DNA of 64,000 bases from Psychrosphaera sp. B3R10 (GCF_018861025.1 NZ_JAHKQH010000028.1:51591-115590), one strand, 5' to 3'; shown: positions 9,800 through 23,167, counted from the stretch's first letter. Notes: generated by a model from the sequence alone, not told the origin. Translations and numbers: made by a program.

Positions 9800-10552
9800 T
9801 TAAATTTCTAATTGTTTAACCCAGTTCGCAACAGTTTCTAAACTGTCGTATGCCGTCATATCAATTTTTAATGGTGTAATTGATACCTTATTTAGTGAGA
9901 TGGCGTAAAAGTCAGTACCTTCACCCGCATCTAATTCTCTGCCAAGTTCACCGTACCAATAAATATCCCGTCCCCATGGATCTTGCTGTTTTTGCATCAT
10001 TTCAGCTTTATGTCTGCGACCTAAACGCGTCACCTCAAAGCCTGCAATATCTTCATAAGGTAAGTCAGGTACATTGACATTTAAGATCTGATCAGAAGGT
10101 ATCGGATTTTTAATAATGTTCTCAACTACATCACGGGCAACTCTAGCAGCACTTTTAAGGTTATTTTCATTGCGACTCACCAACGACATAGCAACCGCTG
10201 GTAAACCTAAATGACGTCCTTCCGCAGCGGCAGAAACCGTACCACTGTAAAATGTATCATCGCCTAAATTGGCACCATGATTAACTCCAGCTACCACTAT
10301 ATCGGGTTGTGTTTTCATCAATTGGTTAATGGCAAGATGAACACAATCTGTAGGAGTGCCGTTTACACTATAAAAGCCATTTTTATGTTTGTGCAAACGC
10401 AGTGGATTGGTCAACGTTAATGAACTGCTGGCACCGCTTAGATTTCTATCTGGCGCGACAACTGTAACTTCGCCCAGTGTAGAAAGCGCTTCATATAACG
10501 CTTCTAATCCCGGAGCATGCACACCATCATCATTACTGACTAGTATTTTCAC
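9800..10552 (-). CDS. surE: 5'/3'-nucleotidase SurE
   Basis: SurE is a metal-dependent survival-protein nucleotidase that removes phosphate from nucleoside monophosphates. The 250-residue product begins [15 protein letters not shown] with the metal-binding D8-D9 pair, followed by [12 protein letters not shown] and the [23 protein letters not shown] block near 87-109. It uses a GTG start at 10552 that lies inside the 3' end of truD (20-base overlap), indicating coupled translation. Confidence 0.96.
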   Translation of the reverse strand: MKILVSNDDGVHAPGLEALYEALSTLGEVTVVAPDRNLSGASSSLTLTNPLRLHKHKNGFYSVNGTPTDCVHLAINQLMKTQPDIVVAGVNHGANLGDDTFYSGTVSAAAEGRHLGLPAVAMSLVSRNENNLKSAARVARDVVENIIKNPIPSDQILNVNVPDLPYEDIAGFEVTRLGRRHKAEMMQKQQDPWGRDIYWYGELGRELDAGEGTDFYAISLNKVSITPLKIDMTAYDSLETVANWVKQLEI

Positions 10553-11591
10553 GTTCTAATATCCTTATACATTCGCGAATAACAGAGGTCGCAAATGTGC
10601 CACTCGGCAATTCAAAACTAAGGCTTATATTGTCGCCACTTTGAGTATGTTTTACATTTTGTGGATATAACCACAGCGCCCTGCGTTCTTGTTTGAGGCC
10701 ATTATCGACCAGCAGCTTTACCCATTTAGGATGTTGGGTAGCAATGTCGTTTTCAAGCGTTTGAACGTCCCCTTTTGACAACATCTCGCCGTCACCAAAC
10801 ATAGGACCTGTTAAGTAGATGTCTTTTTCAGCTAAACGTTGATGAATTTCAGGAGCCAATGGTTGTTGAAAATAAGAGTTGCTGCCAGCTAATTCAAAAA
10901 CATCGCCCTCTATTGCAGTTACCTCTGGGTTACCTGCAAGTCGAGCACTGAGTACCTCATTAAATAAAAATGAACGTGCGCCCGATAGACCGAAACCTTT
11001 GACTTTTTTATCACGGATTGCTTCGCCGTCTGCCATCCTATTAGCCCAATTTAGGTTATTTCCCTTAAATCCAAAACGTTGCTCTCCAAAATAATTAGGA
11101 ACACCGTGCTCAGCAATATGGGTCAATCGACGTTGGACATCTGCAATGTCAGACACAGATTTAAGTTGAATATCAAACTGGTTGGATTTTAACGAACCGA
11201 CTTTAAGCTTTCGGTTGTGACGAATCGTTTGTAGCAGTTTAATATTAGGTGTTTCAACACCTGTTAGGTCTGGTTCTTGTTTAACGTTCATTTGAATCGA
11301 AAACCACTGCCGAGTAATGGCGTGTTTGTCCTTTAAACCAGCGTAACCCACATCACGTAAACGTCGTTGCAGAACTTTAGCTAAATGCATACACACTTGC
11401 TGCGTATTCATTGAGGTTTTTTCAATTAACAAATACAGGTTTTCACCTTCACCCGTTAGGTCATAACCTAATTTTTCGGTGACGATAAAGTCCTCTGGTA
11501 CGTCTTTAAAAATTGCCGTTGCGGTAGGTTGTCCGTACGCATATTGCCAATGGTCTAAACGCCAATCTTTAAAATGGGGGGATTCGCTCAT
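10533..11591 (-). CDS. truD: tRNA pseudouridine(13) synthase TruD
   Basis: TruD makes pseudouridine 13 in tRNA-Glu. The 352-residue protein has the family motif [16 protein letters not shown] with the expected catalytic aspartate at D88, plus the inserted TruD-specific domain in the middle ([11 protein letters not shown] marks its entry). The ATG at 11591 overlaps the ispF stop as ATGA, and the 3' end overlaps surE. This is the conserved ispD-ispF-truD-surE-pcm order. Confidence 0.96.
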   Translation of the reverse strand: MSESPHFKDWRLDHWQYAYGQPTATAIFKDVPEDFIVTEKLGYDLTGEGENLYLLIEKTSMNTQQVCMHLAKVLQRRLRDVGYAGLKDKHAITRQWFSIQMNVKQEPDLTGVETPNIKLLQTIRHNRKLKVGSLKSNQFDIQLKSVSDIADVQRRLTHIAEHGVPNYFGEQRFGFKGNNLNWANRMADGEAIRDKKVKGFGLSGARSFLFNEVLSARLAGNPEVTAIEGDVFELAGSNSYFQQPLAPEIHQRLAEKDIYLTGPMFGDGEMLSKGDVQTLENDIATQHPKWVKLLVDNGLKQERRALWLYPQNVKHTQSGDNISLSFELPSGTFATSVIRECIRILERENTSQ

Positions 11592-12082
11592 TCTGTTCCA
11601 ACTTTAGTTTTAAACATGAGTACTGACGCTTGAACGCCAATGCCTTCTTTACGACCTTGAAAACCGAGTTTCTCAGTTGTAGTGGCTTTAACCGATACTT
11701 GAGAAACGTCCACAAGTAAATCTTCTGCTAAACATTTACGCATGTTTTCGATATGAGGCGCCATTTTTGGCGCTTCCGCAATAATAGTCAGGTCACAGTT
11801 ACCCACTACAAAATCTAGCTCATTCACTAATTTCACAACATGGCGTAATAATATTCGACTATCGATGTTGTCGTACTGATCAGCCGTATCTGGAAAATGC
11901 TTGCCAATATCTCCTAACGCCAATGCGCCGAGAATAGCATCACATAATGAATGAATAGCGACGTCGCCGTCAGAGTGCGCCACAAAACCTTGTTCATATG
12001 GGATCTTGACCCCTGCAAGCACGATAGGCCCGTTTCCACCAAATTTATGTACGTCGTAGCCGTTTCCAATCCTAATATTCAT
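11588..12082 (-). CDS. ispF: 2-C-methyl-D-erythritol 2,4-cyclodiphosphate synthase
   Basis: IspF cyclises the CDP-methylerythritol phosphate intermediate of the MEP isoprenoid pathway. From the ATG at 12082 it is 164 residues with the zinc ligands D10-x-H12 (GYDVHKFG) and H44 ([13 protein letters not shown]), and the [15 protein letters not shown] tail. The ispD stop TGA shares one base with this ATG (TGATG). A GTG one codon earlier is possible but less likely. It overlaps truD by four bases. Confidence 0.96.
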   Translation of the reverse strand: MNIRIGNGYDVHKFGGNGPIVLAGVKIPYEQGFVAHSDGDVAIHSLCDAILGALALGDIGKHFPDTADQYDNIDSRILLRHVVKLVNELDFVVGNCDLTIIAEAPKMAPHIENMRKCLAEDLLVDVSQVSVKATTTEKLGFQGRKEGIGVQASVLMFKTKVGTE

Positions 12083-12792
12083 CACTCTTCACTTTGTAAA
12101 AATAATTGCGCTAATTCTAAGTCGTCTGGCTCAGTAATTTTGATATTTCGAGCACTGCTGGCCACTAGCAAAACCCGCTTGTTGTTTAACTCTAGTGCCG
12201 AGGCTTCATCAGTTACTGCAGAGTTTACTAATCCATCCTGCAGTTGACTAACAAGTGCCGTTTCTAATGATTTAATATCGCTGCATTGCGGTGTTAACGC
12301 GTGCCACAAGTCTGTTCTTGGAACAGTATGGTCAACCGAAACTGAATCCGGTTTTGCTCGTTTCATTGTATCTTTAACGCGTACCGCTAAAATTCCTGCT
12401 GACTGCTGCGCTACGCATTGGTGGTACAGTTCAATAATGTCTCGTTCTAAAACACATGGTCGCGCTGCGTCGTGCACCATAACCCAAGACAAATCGAGTT
12501 CTGACGCAAACCTAATGCCACTTAACACGGAATCAGCTCGTTCTTTTCCGCCGATAACCGTTTTCACCTTAGGGTGATGAGCAATTGACAGAGTTGAAAA
12601 TACGGTGTCGTCTGCCGACAGCGCTAAAATAATACTATGAACAAAAGGTAACTCGATGAATTTGTTAATCGTTTGTTCTATAACGGTTAGACCATTTAAG
12701 GTTAAATATTGTTTTGGTACTTCCGATAACATTCGTTTACCAGTGCCAGCTGCCGGGATAACAACTGCCAAACTCGGCAATGGTTCAGTCAT
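12082..12792 (-). CDS. ispD: 2-C-methyl-D-erythritol 4-phosphate cytidylyltransferase
   Basis: IspD couples methylerythritol phosphate to CTP. The 236-residue protein has the nucleotidyltransferase signature [12 protein letters not shown] with R20 and K27 (PKQYL) in the expected catalytic positions, then [11 protein letters not shown] and the TPQ segment near 165. It begins three bases after the ftsB stop and is coupled to ispF, so FtsB, IspD and IspF are probably made from one message. Confidence 0.96.
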   Translation of the reverse strand: MTEPLPSLAVVIPAAGTGKRMLSEVPKQYLTLNGLTVIEQTINKFIELPFVHSIILALSADDTVFSTLSIAHHPKVKTVIGGKERADSVLSGIRFASELDLSWVMVHDAARPCVLERDIIELYHQCVAQQSAGILAVRVKDTMKRAKPDSVSVDHTVPRTDLWHALTPQCSDIKSLETALVSQLQDGLVNSAVTDEASALELNNKRVLLVASSARNIKITEPDDLELAQLFLQSEE

Positions 12793-12795
12793 GGA

Positions 12796-13089
12796 TTAAT
12801 TATCCTCTCGTTTTGGTACTACACGAAAGAAGGTTTCATTCTCTCTAATCATGCCAAGCTCGTTGCGAGCACGCTCTTCAATTCCCTCAAGTCCAACACT
12901 AAGATCTTTTACGTCCGCAGCAATGAGTTCATTTCGTTTAATTAATTGTTCGTTGTCATGTTTTAATTTTGTTACTTCTTTACGATGCGAATTGTAAAAA
13001 TCCACACCATTGTGACCAAATACGAGTCGGTACAATAGTAAGGAAGCTAATACTAATAACAAAAAATTAATTAGGCGCACGCTTTGCAA
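12796..13089 (-). CDS. ftsB: Cell division protein FtsB
   Basis: FtsB is the small bitopic partner of FtsL and FtsQ in the divisome. The 97-residue product has one N-terminal transmembrane helix (about residues 5-22, INFLLLVLASLLLYRLVFG), then a coiled coil (KEVTKLKHDNEQLIKRNELIAA) and the EERARNELGMIRENETFF end that is typical of the family. It lies directly upstream of ispD, its usual neighbour. Confidence 0.94.
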   Translation of the reverse strand: MQSVRLINFLLLVLASLLLYRLVFGHNGVDFYNSHRKEVTKLKHDNEQLIKRNELIAADVKDLSVGLEGIEERARNELGMIRENETFFRVVPKREDN

Positions 13090-13148
13090 ATCTAAAGGTT
13101 AGTCATAACGCTATTATGCAAACGATTTACGAATATAGAAAGAGGGGT

Positions 13149-13799
13149 TTACATATTCAGGGATAATAATTTGTGAAATTGCTGCCAATTGATCCGACTA
13201 GCCAATAACATTTCACGCAAACTCAATAATCTTGGAGTTGTTTTGTGTAGATTAAGCCATTGATGGCCACAACATGCCGCAGACATTATTGGTTTACCCA
13301 ACTTTAATAGTGTTTTGTTGTAGAGCCTATTGGGTTCGAGTTGCTGGCCGTTAAATTGAAACCAACCTTGTTCATTGCAATGTAATCGTTTTTGGTCCCA
13401 ATCAATCTCGTCAATGGTATCGAGCTTTACTTGTTCAATTCCATAATGACTTACTGCGACAGGAACAATGAGTGCCATTTTGGCATGTTGCTGATAATAC
13501 ATTTCCGTTTTTTCTGGGGCGGCTTTTATCGAGAACGGCTTTGCCGATTGTGTACCTAGCCAAGAGCCATTTTGGCTGTCTAAATCGAGCGGAGTGTATA
13601 GTTCGGCGATATGCTCCGACGCTCGTTTGATATAGTAAGGTAAAGACCGAAGTCTTTTTTGAATTGTCTGTAAATCTAACCCTTCGTCTTGGGATAAACG
13701 TTTAAGCTCACGTTCATACAAGGCGTTAGCAAGCTCAGACAAAACCTGATGGTTTGTTCTTTGTTGCCATAAGTTGGGTTGATTGTCAGGCGTCTTCAT
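13149..13799 (-). CDS. Uncharacterised protein between eno and ftsB
   Basis: I do not recognise this 216-residue protein. It has no signal peptide and no membrane segment, is rich in leucine, glutamine and lysine, and looks soluble. The N-terminal half is helical (ALYERELKRLSQDEGLDLQT); the middle has a region of short strands (QGWFQFNGQQLEP) and the end contains a CCGHQW motif near residues 176-181. It starts from a normal ATG and sits between eno and ftsB, which are direct neighbours in many relatives. Codon use resembles the flanking genes, so it looks resident rather than recently acquired. Confidence 0.75.
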   Translation of the reverse strand: MKTPDNQPNLWQQRTNHQVLSELANALYERELKRLSQDEGLDLQTIQKRLRSLPYYIKRASEHIAELYTPLDLDSQNGSWLGTQSAKPFSIKAAPEKTEMYYQQHAKMALIVPVAVSHYGIEQVKLDTIDEIDWDQKRLHCNEQGWFQFNGQQLEPNRLYNKTLLKLGKPIMSAACCGHQWLNLHKTTPRLLSLREMLLASRINWQQFHKLLSLNM

Positions 13800-13840
13800 G
13801 TCAGAAATATAACGCTATATCGAAAAAATACCAAGAAACA

Positions 13841-13872
13841 AAAAAGGGGAATCACAATGAATTCCCCTTTTT
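13841..13872. terminator. Terminator of eno
   Basis: A perfect 12-base stem, AAAAAGGGGAAT (13841-13852) with ATTCCCCTTTTT (13861-13872), and an eight-base loop. It lies 21 bases past the eno stop. The T-tract works on the minus strand, and a weaker one exists on the plus strand. Confidence 0.88.
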
Positions 13873-13893
13873 AAGATTATCGAGCCAGTATAA

Positions 13894-15234
<1,341 letters not shown>

Positions 15235-15241
15235 CTAAGTT

Positions 15242-16906
<1,665 letters not shown>

Positions 16907-17086
16907 TCATCCCAAAAACAAAAAAAACCGCTTGAACAAATATTCAGCGATGAAAGTTTTTTTATTTCAGATGATTGTCAGGACGGGGTGAAAGTATACC
17001 AAACGAACACAAATCCAACAATCTAGGATCGACCCTTAATTTATTTTTTTCTTACCCAATTGTACTTTTTATGAGCCACAATTGAA

Positions 17087-17114
17087 AAATGGCTTGTTTT
17101 TACCCAAGCCATTT
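17087..17114 (-). terminator. Terminator of the oadGAB operon
   Basis: AAATGGCTT (17087-17095) pairs with AAGCCATTT (17106-17114), with T residues following in the minus direction; eight bases past the oadB stop. Confidence 0.75.
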
Positions 17115-17121
17115 AATTTTA

Positions 17122-18252
17122 CTAACCAACGAGTGCTAATAATATACCGGCAGCTACAGCTGACCCAAGCACACCAGCAACGTTTGGTCCCATTGCATGC
17201 ATTAATAAGAAGTTGTGTGGATTTGCTTCCAGACCAACTTTATTTACCACTCGCGCTGCCATCGGAACCGCAGATACACCCGCAGCACCAAGCAACGGAT
17301 TGATCGGTTCTTTACTAAACTTACCTAATACTTTGGCCATCATAACGCCGGCTGCTGTACCGATACTAAATGCAACAGCCCCTAATGCTAAAATACCTAA
17401 CGTATCAACGGTCAAGAATTTATCTGCACTCAACTTAGAACCAACAGCCAAACCTAAGAAGATGGTAACGACGTTGATAAGTTCGTTTTGCGCTGTATTG
17501 CTTAAACGGTCAACAACACCACATTCTTTCATTAAGTTGCCTAGACAGAACATTCCGACAAGCGGAGCTGATGCTGGTAAGAACATTGCTGATAAAAATA
17601 ATACTGCCAATGGAAATAATATTTTTTCTTTTTTAGACACCTGACGTAATTCCGCCATTTTGATTTTACGTTCTTCAACTGTCGTTAACGCTTTCATGAT
17701 TGGAGGCTGAATAATTGGCACCAACGCCATATAAGAATATGCAGCTACCGCAATTGCACCTAACAAATCAGGGGCCAATTTAGACGCCAAGAATATTGCT
17801 GTCGGTCCATCAGCACCACCAATAATGGCAATAGCAGACGCATCTTGTAAGGTAAAGTCAAAACCAGGTATTAGGTTTAATAATATGGCACCAAACAAGG
17901 TCGCAAAAATACCAAACTGAGCTGCGGCACCGAGTAATAACATCTTAGGGTTCGCGATTAACGCCCCAAAGTCTGTCATGGCCCCCACTCCCATAAAGAT
18001 TAGCAGCGGGAATACCCCCGTCTCTATTCCAATGTGGTAGATATAATATAAAAGTCCGCCTTCATCAGTAAAACCCGCCAATGGAATGTTAGCCAAAATG
18101 GCACCAAAACCAATAGGTAATAACAATAAAGGTTCAAAGCCTTTTGCAATCGCGAGATAGAGTAAGCCACAGCCTACTATCATCATCACAATTTGACCCA
18201 TTTCAAAATTCGCAAGGGCCGTTGATGCCCATAGCGTATGCAATCCGTCCAT
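17122..18252 (-). CDS. oadB: Oxaloacetate decarboxylase, sodium-pumping beta subunit
   Basis: OadB is the integral membrane subunit that decarboxylates carboxybiotin and exports Na+. The 376-residue protein is hydrophobic with about nine membrane segments, and has the conserved [10 protein letters not shown] stretch near residues 144-153 and the [17 protein letters not shown] region near 320-340, both known from the Na+ path of the family. It starts four bases after the oadA stop and is the last gene of the oadGAB operon. In marine bacteria this pump links oxaloacetate decarboxylation to the sodium gradient. Confidence 0.95.
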   Translation of the reverse strand: MDGLHTLWASTALANFEMGQIVMMIVGCGLLYLAIAKGFEPLLLLPIGFGAILANIPLAGFTDEGGLLYYIYHIGIETGVFPLLIFMGVGAMTDFGALIANPKMLLLGAAAQFGIFATLFGAILLNLIPGFDFTLQDASAIAIIGGADGPTAIFLASKLAPDLLGAIAVAAYSYMALVPIIQPPIMKALTTVEERKIKMAELRQVSKKEKILFPLAVLFLSAMFLPASAPLVGMFCLGNLMKECGVVDRLSNTAQNELINVVTIFLGLAVGSKLSADKFLTVDTLGILALGAVAFSIGTAAGVMMAKVLGKFSKEPINPLLGAAGVSAVPMAARVVNKVGLEANPHNFLLMHAMGPNVAGVLGSAVAAGILLALVG

Positions 18253-18256
18253 TATA

Positions 18257-20038
18257 TTACCCCAGAGTTAGCAAGACATCGCCGGTTGAAACCGAGTCGC
18301 CATCTTTGACATTGATTGAGGAAATAACACCACTTGATGCAGCTCGAATTTCAGTTTCCATTTTCATCGCTTCCATGATGATCACAACATCACCCTCTTG
18401 AACTGCGCTACCTTCAGAAACTAATAACTTGAAAATATTACCTGCTAGTGGCGCATTCAACGTTTCGCTGCCAGTTACTGCTGCGTGCTGTTTACCACTT
18501 TCATCAGATGGTCCTTTGCTTACCACTGAAGTCAACTCACCAGAAGGCGCTACAACCACTTCATAAACTTTACCATCGACTGAAACGCTATACGCTTCAG
18601 GTTCACCGTCTGCAACTGCCGGTTTAGATGACTTGGTTGATTCAACGTCACCAGTAGGGACTGGTTCAAATGCTTCAGGGTTATTGCGATTTTCTAAAAA
18701 TTTCAGACCAATTTGTGGGAATAACGCATACGTTAAGACGTCGTCAATCTGGTCATCGGCTAGCGTAATATCTTTATCCGCTGCAATATTGGTTAATTCG
18801 TCAGTTAAAGACTCAAGCTCATCACTGATAACATCTGCTGGACGACACGTGATAGCGTCCGCACCGTCTAATACTCTAGCTTGTAGCTCAGCATTAACTG
18901 GCGCAGCAGTTGCGCCATATTCGCCTTTTAATACACCCGCAGTTTCTTTGGTAATTGACTTATAACGTTCACCAGTCAATACGTTTAAAACAGCTTGAGT
19001 ACCTACTATTTGCGACGTTGGCGTTACCAAAGGAATAAAGCCTAGGTCTTCACGAACTCGTGGAATTTCTTTAAGTACTTCGTCAAACTTGTCTTCAGCA
19101 CCTTGTTCTTTTAACTGGCCTTCCATGTTAGTTAACATGCCACCAGGAACTTGAGCTAACAAGATACGCGCATCTACGCCTTTCATGCTACCTTCAAACT
19201 TCGCGTACTTCTTACGAACATCACGGAAATAAGCGGCTATCTCAGCAAGTAATACAAGATCAAGGCCTGTATCACGTTCAGTGCCTTCAACAATAGCAAC
19301 CATAGTTTCAGTTGCCGTATGGCCGTACGTCATACTCATTGAGCTAACGGCGGTATCTAACATATCAATACCAGCATCTATTGCTTTTTGGTACGTTGCG
19401 GTAGAAAGACCCGTGGTCGCATGGCATTGCATTGCAATCGGTAGGTCAACAGATTTTTTAAGGCCTAAAATTAATTCTTCACATTCATATGGTTTTAATA
19501 AACCGGCCATATCTTTAATACAGATAGAGTGACAACCCATATCTTCTAGACGCTTAGCCATGTCTAACCACATTTGGATATTATGAACTGGGCTTACTGT
19601 ATACGAAATAGTGCCCTGAGCATGTGCGCCAACATCTACAGCAGATTTAACAGCTGTTTCTAAATTACGGATGTCATTCATTGCATCAAAAATACGGAAT
19701 ACGTCAACACCATTTTTATGAGCACGTTCTACAAACTTACGAACGACATCGTCAGCATAGTGGCGGTAACCTAAAAGATTCTGACCGCGCAATAACATTT
19801 GTTGCTTAGTATTTGGCATCGCCGCTTTTAATGCACGAATACGTTCCCAAGGATCTTCACCAAGATAACGGATACACGAATCGAAAGTCGCGCCACCCCA
19901 AGATTCTACAGACCAATAACCCGCTTTATCGAGTTTTTCAGCAATTGGTAGCATGTCATCTAAGCGCATACGAGTCGCTAGTAACGACTGGTGTGCGTCT
20001 CTGAGCACTAATTCTGTAAGTAATAATGGCTTTTTCAT
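18257..20038 (-). CDS. oadA: Oxaloacetate decarboxylase alpha subunit (biotin carrier)
   Basis: OadA moves the carboxyl group of oxaloacetate to biotin. The 593-residue protein has an N-terminal carboxyltransferase domain with [13 protein letters not shown] (metal ligand D14), a conserved PYC/OADA region, a linker rich in glutamate, serine and proline, and a C-terminal biotinyl domain with EAMKMET, in which K559 is the biotin attachment site. The ATG at 20038 follows GAGG. oadG lies 10 bases upstream and oadB follows, so the pump is encoded as one unit. Confidence 0.97.
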   Translation of the reverse strand: MKKPLLLTELVLRDAHQSLLATRMRLDDMLPIAEKLDKAGYWSVESWGGATFDSCIRYLGEDPWERIRALKAAMPNTKQQMLLRGQNLLGYRHYADDVVRKFVERAHKNGVDVFRIFDAMNDIRNLETAVKSAVDVGAHAQGTISYTVSPVHNIQMWLDMAKRLEDMGCHSICIKDMAGLLKPYECEELILGLKKSVDLPIAMQCHATTGLSTATYQKAIDAGIDMLDTAVSSMSMTYGHTATETMVAIVEGTERDTGLDLVLLAEIAAYFRDVRKKYAKFEGSMKGVDARILLAQVPGGMLTNMEGQLKEQGAEDKFDEVLKEIPRVREDLGFIPLVTPTSQIVGTQAVLNVLTGERYKSITKETAGVLKGEYGATAAPVNAELQARVLDGADAITCRPADVISDELESLTDELTNIAADKDITLADDQIDDVLTYALFPQIGLKFLENRNNPEAFEPVPTGDVESTKSSKPAVADGEPEAYSVSVDGKVYEVVVAPSGELTSVVSKGPSDESGKQHAAVTGSETLNAPLAGNIFKLLVSEGSAVQEGDVVIIMEAMKMETEIRAASSGVISSINVKDGDSVSTGDVLLTLG

Positions 20039-20048
20039 GTTCCGTCCT

Positions 20049-20300
20049 CTAATTGTTCTTTTTGCGATGTTGTTTAATGGCAGCGCTTATTGCTGCGACA
20101 ACTTGTTGTGATGTATCGCCAGTAGCAGAGTGTGTATTTCTTCTTGGGGCGGGAGTTGACGTTTCCGGCTCTGGGAATGATTGAACAAAAGAGGTTAACC
20201 CTTTTGTTGCAAAAATCAGTATTGTTAAAAACACAAATACGACCGACATTCCGACCACCATAAGTATGCCTGCTTCTACTAAAAGCTCAGTAACATTCAT
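20049..20300 (-). CDS. oadG: Oxaloacetate decarboxylase gamma subunit
   Basis: OadG is a small membrane protein that anchors the alpha subunit and binds zinc. The 83-residue product has one transmembrane helix at about 10-34 ([20 protein letters not shown]) and a soluble, proline- and threonine-rich tail ending in lysine and asparagine. Assignment rests on size, topology and position as first gene of the operon, since gamma subunits are poorly conserved. Confidence 0.88.
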   Translation of the reverse strand: MNVTELLVEAGILMVVGMSVVFVFLTILIFATKGLTSFVQSFPEPETSTPAPRRNTHSATGDTSQQVVAAISAAIKQHRKKNN

Positions 20301-20812
20301 AATCCAACCCTGTTGTATTTAATTAAACAATTTGATCTGGGTGCATATTATTCCACAATAAATGAATAAATAAGCAACGCCCAACGTAATCAAATTAGAG
20401 TATTAGCTCTTAAGTACCACAGAAAACGTTAGAAAGAAAAGTTATTTTTTCTAAATTGGTGCATAAAAGAGCTCGAATTCAGCGAATAAATATAGCTGAA
20501 AACCAGTAAAAATAAAGCTTTGACACAAATGGTCAGTCCATTTTACAAATTAGTAATAATGTAAAACCAAAATGAAGATCCGAGAATGAATATTAACCGT
20601 TCGTAAAGTAATATAATTTGGGGTAACTAAAATTACGGCTGTTATTTTTTTATACAAACTGTGATTGATAATTAAACAGGACTTTTGAGCCCAACAGTTT
20701 TCCAAACCCGAAATAGTATCCTAAACACTATGGCGTCTAAAATATACATCTCAAACCTATAAACTCGTCAACTAATCGTTATAGGTTAGTCGATTTTATA
20801 CGAGGCGATACC
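20301..20812. other. Intergenic region upstream of oadG
   Basis: This AT-rich stretch holds the oadG promoter, which I cannot place with confidence. A plus-strand TTGACA (20520-20525) followed after 18 bases by TACAAA is a possible promoter pointing toward the small frame at 20813. An inverted repeat AACCTATA (20754-20761) with TATAGGTT (20780-20787) lies just ahead of that frame. No family-level signal is recognisable. Confidence 0.4.
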
Positions 20813-20941
20813 GTGGACAACAAAATTATTTTTAAGCGTCTTTGTTATTGCTTATTGAAAATCAATAAAACCCAACAACAGACTGAATTCAAAGCTGTGA
20901 AAAAACGAGAAATTGGGTTATGGCGTAACAATGCGTATTAG
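20813..20941 (+). CDS. Possible 42-residue basic small protein (GTG start)
   Basis: A GTG at 20813 with GAGG eight bases ahead opens 42 codons to a TAG at 20939-20941. The product would be basic, with two cysteines in RLCYCLLK and the end LWRNNAY. It lies in an otherwise empty 800-base gap between oadG and the tRNA operon, downstream of a weak promoter-like sequence. I do not recognise it. It may be a chance frame or a gene remnant; conservation in relatives would be the deciding evidence. Confidence 0.3.
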   Translation: MDNKIIFKRLCYCLLKINKTQQQTEFKAVKKREIGLWRNNAY

Positions 20942-21099
20942 AATTACAAAAATATTAGGGTGTTTAAGACATTTTGATATTGAATTAAGTTTGGAGTTAA
21001 CGAATGAATACCGATGTGGTTTTTATACTGAGTGGGTTTTGTAGTGCGCTGCGTTGAGCGTTTAGAAATGTTTGGGGTGGTAATAAAAAGGTTGTTTCA
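20942..21099. other. Intergenic region downstream of the tRNA operon
   Basis: No gene is seen. The minus-strand tRNA transcript must end here, but I find no strong hairpin with a T-tract; a T-run just past the last tRNA (complement of about 21085-21089) is the only hint. Confidence 0.35.
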
Positions 21100-21176
21100 T
21101 GGCGCGCTCGGGAGGATTCGAACCTCCGACCGCCTGGTTCGTAGCCAGGTACTCTATCCAGCTGAGCTACGAGCGC
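21100..21176 (-). tRNA. tRNA-Arg (anticodon ACG), copy 2
   Basis: This 77-base tRNA has encoded CCA, the acceptor GCGCTCG/CGAGCGC, a D-loop CAGCTGGATAG, the anticodon arm CCTGG-CTACGAA-CCAGG with anticodon ACG (A34 is normally edited to inosine by TadA), and the T-arm GGAGGTTCGAATCCTCC. It is identical to the copy at 21201-21277 and is the last gene of the Ser-Arg-Arg operon. Confidence 0.97.
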
Positions 21177-21200
21177 GCAACAAGAAACAACGTTAAAAAA

Positions 21201-21277
21201 TGGCGCGCTCGGGAGGATTCGAACCTCCGACCGCCTGGTTCGTAGCCAGGTACTCTATCCAGCTGAGCTACGAGCGC
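21201..21277 (-). tRNA. tRNA-Arg (anticodon ACG), copy 1
   Basis: This tRNA is identical over 77 bases to the neighbouring copy, with anticodon ACG and encoded CCA. The two copies are 24 bases apart, so they arose by tandem duplication or are kept identical by gene conversion. tRNA-Ser and tRNA-Arg next to csrA is the common gammaproteobacterial arrangement. Confidence 0.97.
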
Positions 21278-21299
21278 GCTATATCTTTAACACACATTG

Positions 21300-21394
<95 letters not shown>

Positions 21395-21411
21395 ACTCAA
21401 TGTGGATGCGT

Positions 21412-21439
21412 ATAGTAATGATCTGAAAATATAAGTCAA
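21412..21439 (-). promoter_or_regulatory. Predicted promoter of the tRNA operon
   Basis: On the minus strand a -35 TTGACT (21434-21439) is followed after 16 bases by TACTAT (21412-21417), with a short mixed GC stretch before the tRNA-Ser gene. The position, about 18 bases ahead of the mature 5' end, suits a stable-RNA promoter. Confidence 0.45.
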
Positions 21440-21557
21440 ACAAAAAATAACAAATAAATTACTGTCTGCTTTGATTTTGACCAATTTGAAAGTTTACCCA
21501 TCAGATTGACGGATAATCAACCAAGTTTACATACAATTTAAAACGTTAAAATAAAAA

Positions 21558-21576
21558 AGCCGACTCAAGGTCGGCT
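21558..21576 (-). terminator. Terminator of csrA
   Basis: AGCCGAC (21558-21564) pairs with GTCGGCT (21570-21576) around a five-base loop, followed by six T residues in the minus direction; seven bases past the csrA stop. Confidence 0.87.
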
Positions 21577-21582
21577 AAATGC

Positions 21583-21774
21583 TTATTCCGCTTCTGAAGG
21601 TGTTCCACCTTTTTCAGCCTGAATTCGCATGTATATCTCTTCACGGTGAACCGCAACTTCTTTAGGGGCGTTAACACCAATTCTTACTTGGTTACCCTTT
21701 ACACCTAATACAGTGACAGTGACTTCGTCACCAATCATTAATGTTTCACCAACACGACGAGTTAGTATAAGCAT
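21583..21774 (-). CDS. csrA: Carbon storage regulator CsrA
   Basis: CsrA is the dimeric RNA-binding protein that controls translation and stability of many mRNAs by binding GGA motifs. The 63-residue product is full length, with [29 protein letters not shown] and [11 protein letters not shown]; the key RNA-contacting residues L4 and R44-type positions are conserved. The ATG at 21774 has GGAG six bases ahead; that leader itself contains a GGA, which would allow self-regulation. It lies between lysC and the tRNA operon, as in Vibrio and Shewanella. Confidence 0.97.
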   Translation of the reverse strand: MLILTRRVGETLMIGDEVTVTVLGVKGNQVRIGVNAPKEVAVHREEIYMRIQAEKGGTPSEAE

Positions 21775-21885
21775 TATTAGCTCCTTATATGCTTGCTTAT
21801 GTTACTTTCCAGAGGAAAGCCGTATATCCAGCAAAAAGCTGACGAGAGTGATTCTACAGGTAGTGCCACAAACATCCAATTTCTA

Positions 21886-23142
21886 CTAATAACATTTGTT
21901 TAACGCAAAAGCACTGTGAAGCGCTCTCACTGCCAGTTCCATATATTTCTGTTCGACGAGAATGGAAACTTTGATTTCAGAAGTCGAGATCAAATCCACA
22001 TGAACATGTTCATCTGCTAACGTCTTTAGAATTTTACTAACGACGCCAACATGAGATCTCATCCCTACTCCTACTACTGAAATCTTAGCAATAGATTTGC
22101 GACCTTGCACATTATCATTTGATTTATTTTCACTTTTTTGTGACAACCCGCCCAATATGGACATTGTTTTGTCATAATCGGCCTCAGAAACAGTAAAAGC
22201 GAAGTCAAACTTGTTGCCATTTGTCCCGCGTGCTATCGATTGCACAACCATATCTACTTCAATATGTTCATCTGCTACCATTCCAAGAATGTCCGCTGGT
22301 GTCAGATGCGTGGGATCTAAATCATGAAACCACACTAGCGCTTCATCTTTAATCGCAGAAATCGCTGTAACCGCTAATTGTTCCAAAAGGTTTTCCTCAT
22401 AAGTGACTAAGGTGCCTGAATCCGCATAGGGCGTATCGTAATCGGTAAAACTCGAAAGTACCCGCAACTTAACTGAATGATTTAGGGCCATTTCAACTGA
22501 GCGCTTCTGCAAGACCTTAGCACCTAAACTGGCCAACTCTAGCATTTCATCAAACAACAAGTGCTTTATACGCCTAGCGTTGGACTCAATGCGCGGATCG
22601 GTGGTGTATACACCATCAACATCGGTATATATGAGGCATTCGTCAGCTTTTAACGCTGCAGCTATCGCCACTGCGGTTGTGTCTGTGCCACCACGACCTA
22701 ACGTTGTAACATCATTTTCTTTATTTCGACCTTGAAACCCGGCGGCTATAACAATTCGACCGTGGGACAAGTGCTCTTGAATAATCTTTGGGCTTACCGA
22801 CTCAATTCTTGCTTTACCAAATTCACTACTGGTTTTTATGCCAATTTGCTCGGCCAGTAAAGATATGGCGGAATACCCTTTTGACACTAGCGCCATGGCA
22901 AGTAGCGACGCACTCACCTGCTCACCTGTGGTAATCAACATATCCAGCTCACGAGTCGAGGGTTGATTATCAACCTGAGCGGCAAGTTCTATCAGTCGAT
23001 TAGTTTCCCCTGCCATGGCCGAGACAACCACAACAACTTGATGGCCTTGTTGCACCGTATAAATGATACGGTCCGCCACAGCCTTGATTCGCTCGACAGT
23101 GGCAACCGATGTGCCACCATATTTATGCACCAATAATGACAA
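21886..23142 (-). CDS. lysC: Aspartate kinase
   Basis: This enzyme phosphorylates aspartate, the first step to lysine, threonine and methionine. The 418-residue monofunctional protein has the kinase signature KYGGTSV at 7-13, the LGRGGTDTTAVAIAA motif near 148-162, and two C-terminal ACT domains (about 270-340 and 350-415) that bind the feedback inhibitor. The start is a TTG at 23142 with AGAGAA upstream; it gives the family N terminus. It lies between alaS and csrA, a conserved position in this group. Symbol lysC is used for convenience; the inhibitor specificity cannot be read from the sequence. Confidence 0.92.
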   Translation of the reverse strand: MSLLVHKYGGTSVATVERIKAVADRIIYTVQQGHQVVVVVSAMAGETNRLIELAAQVDNQPSTRELDMLITTGEQVSASLLAMALVSKGYSAISLLAEQIGIKTSSEFGKARIESVSPKIIQEHLSHGRIVIAAGFQGRNKENDVTTLGRGGTDTTAVAIAAALKADECLIYTDVDGVYTTDPRIESNARRIKHLLFDEMLELASLGAKVLQKRSVEMALNHSVKLRVLSSFTDYDTPYADSGTLVTYEENLLEQLAVTAISAIKDEALVWFHDLDPTHLTPADILGMVADEHIEVDMVVQSIARGTNGNKFDFAFTVSEADYDKTMSILGGLSQKSENKSNDNVQGRKSIAKISVVGVGMRSHVGVVSKILKTLADEHVHVDLISTSEIKVSILVEQKYMELAVRALHSAFALNKCY

Positions 23143-23167
23143 GTTATTCTCTTTTATCGGGTTATAA

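Noticed and set aside
17213-17644. 143-codon plus-strand frame opposite oadB
   Set aside because: It is antisense to a well-supported oadB, has no binding site, and its composition is that of a shadow frame.
21100-21277. Two identical tRNA-Arg genes as an integration (attachment) site duplication
   Set aside because: The copies are complete with CCA, 24 bases apart and with no integrase or foreign cargo between them; an ordinary tandem tRNA pair.
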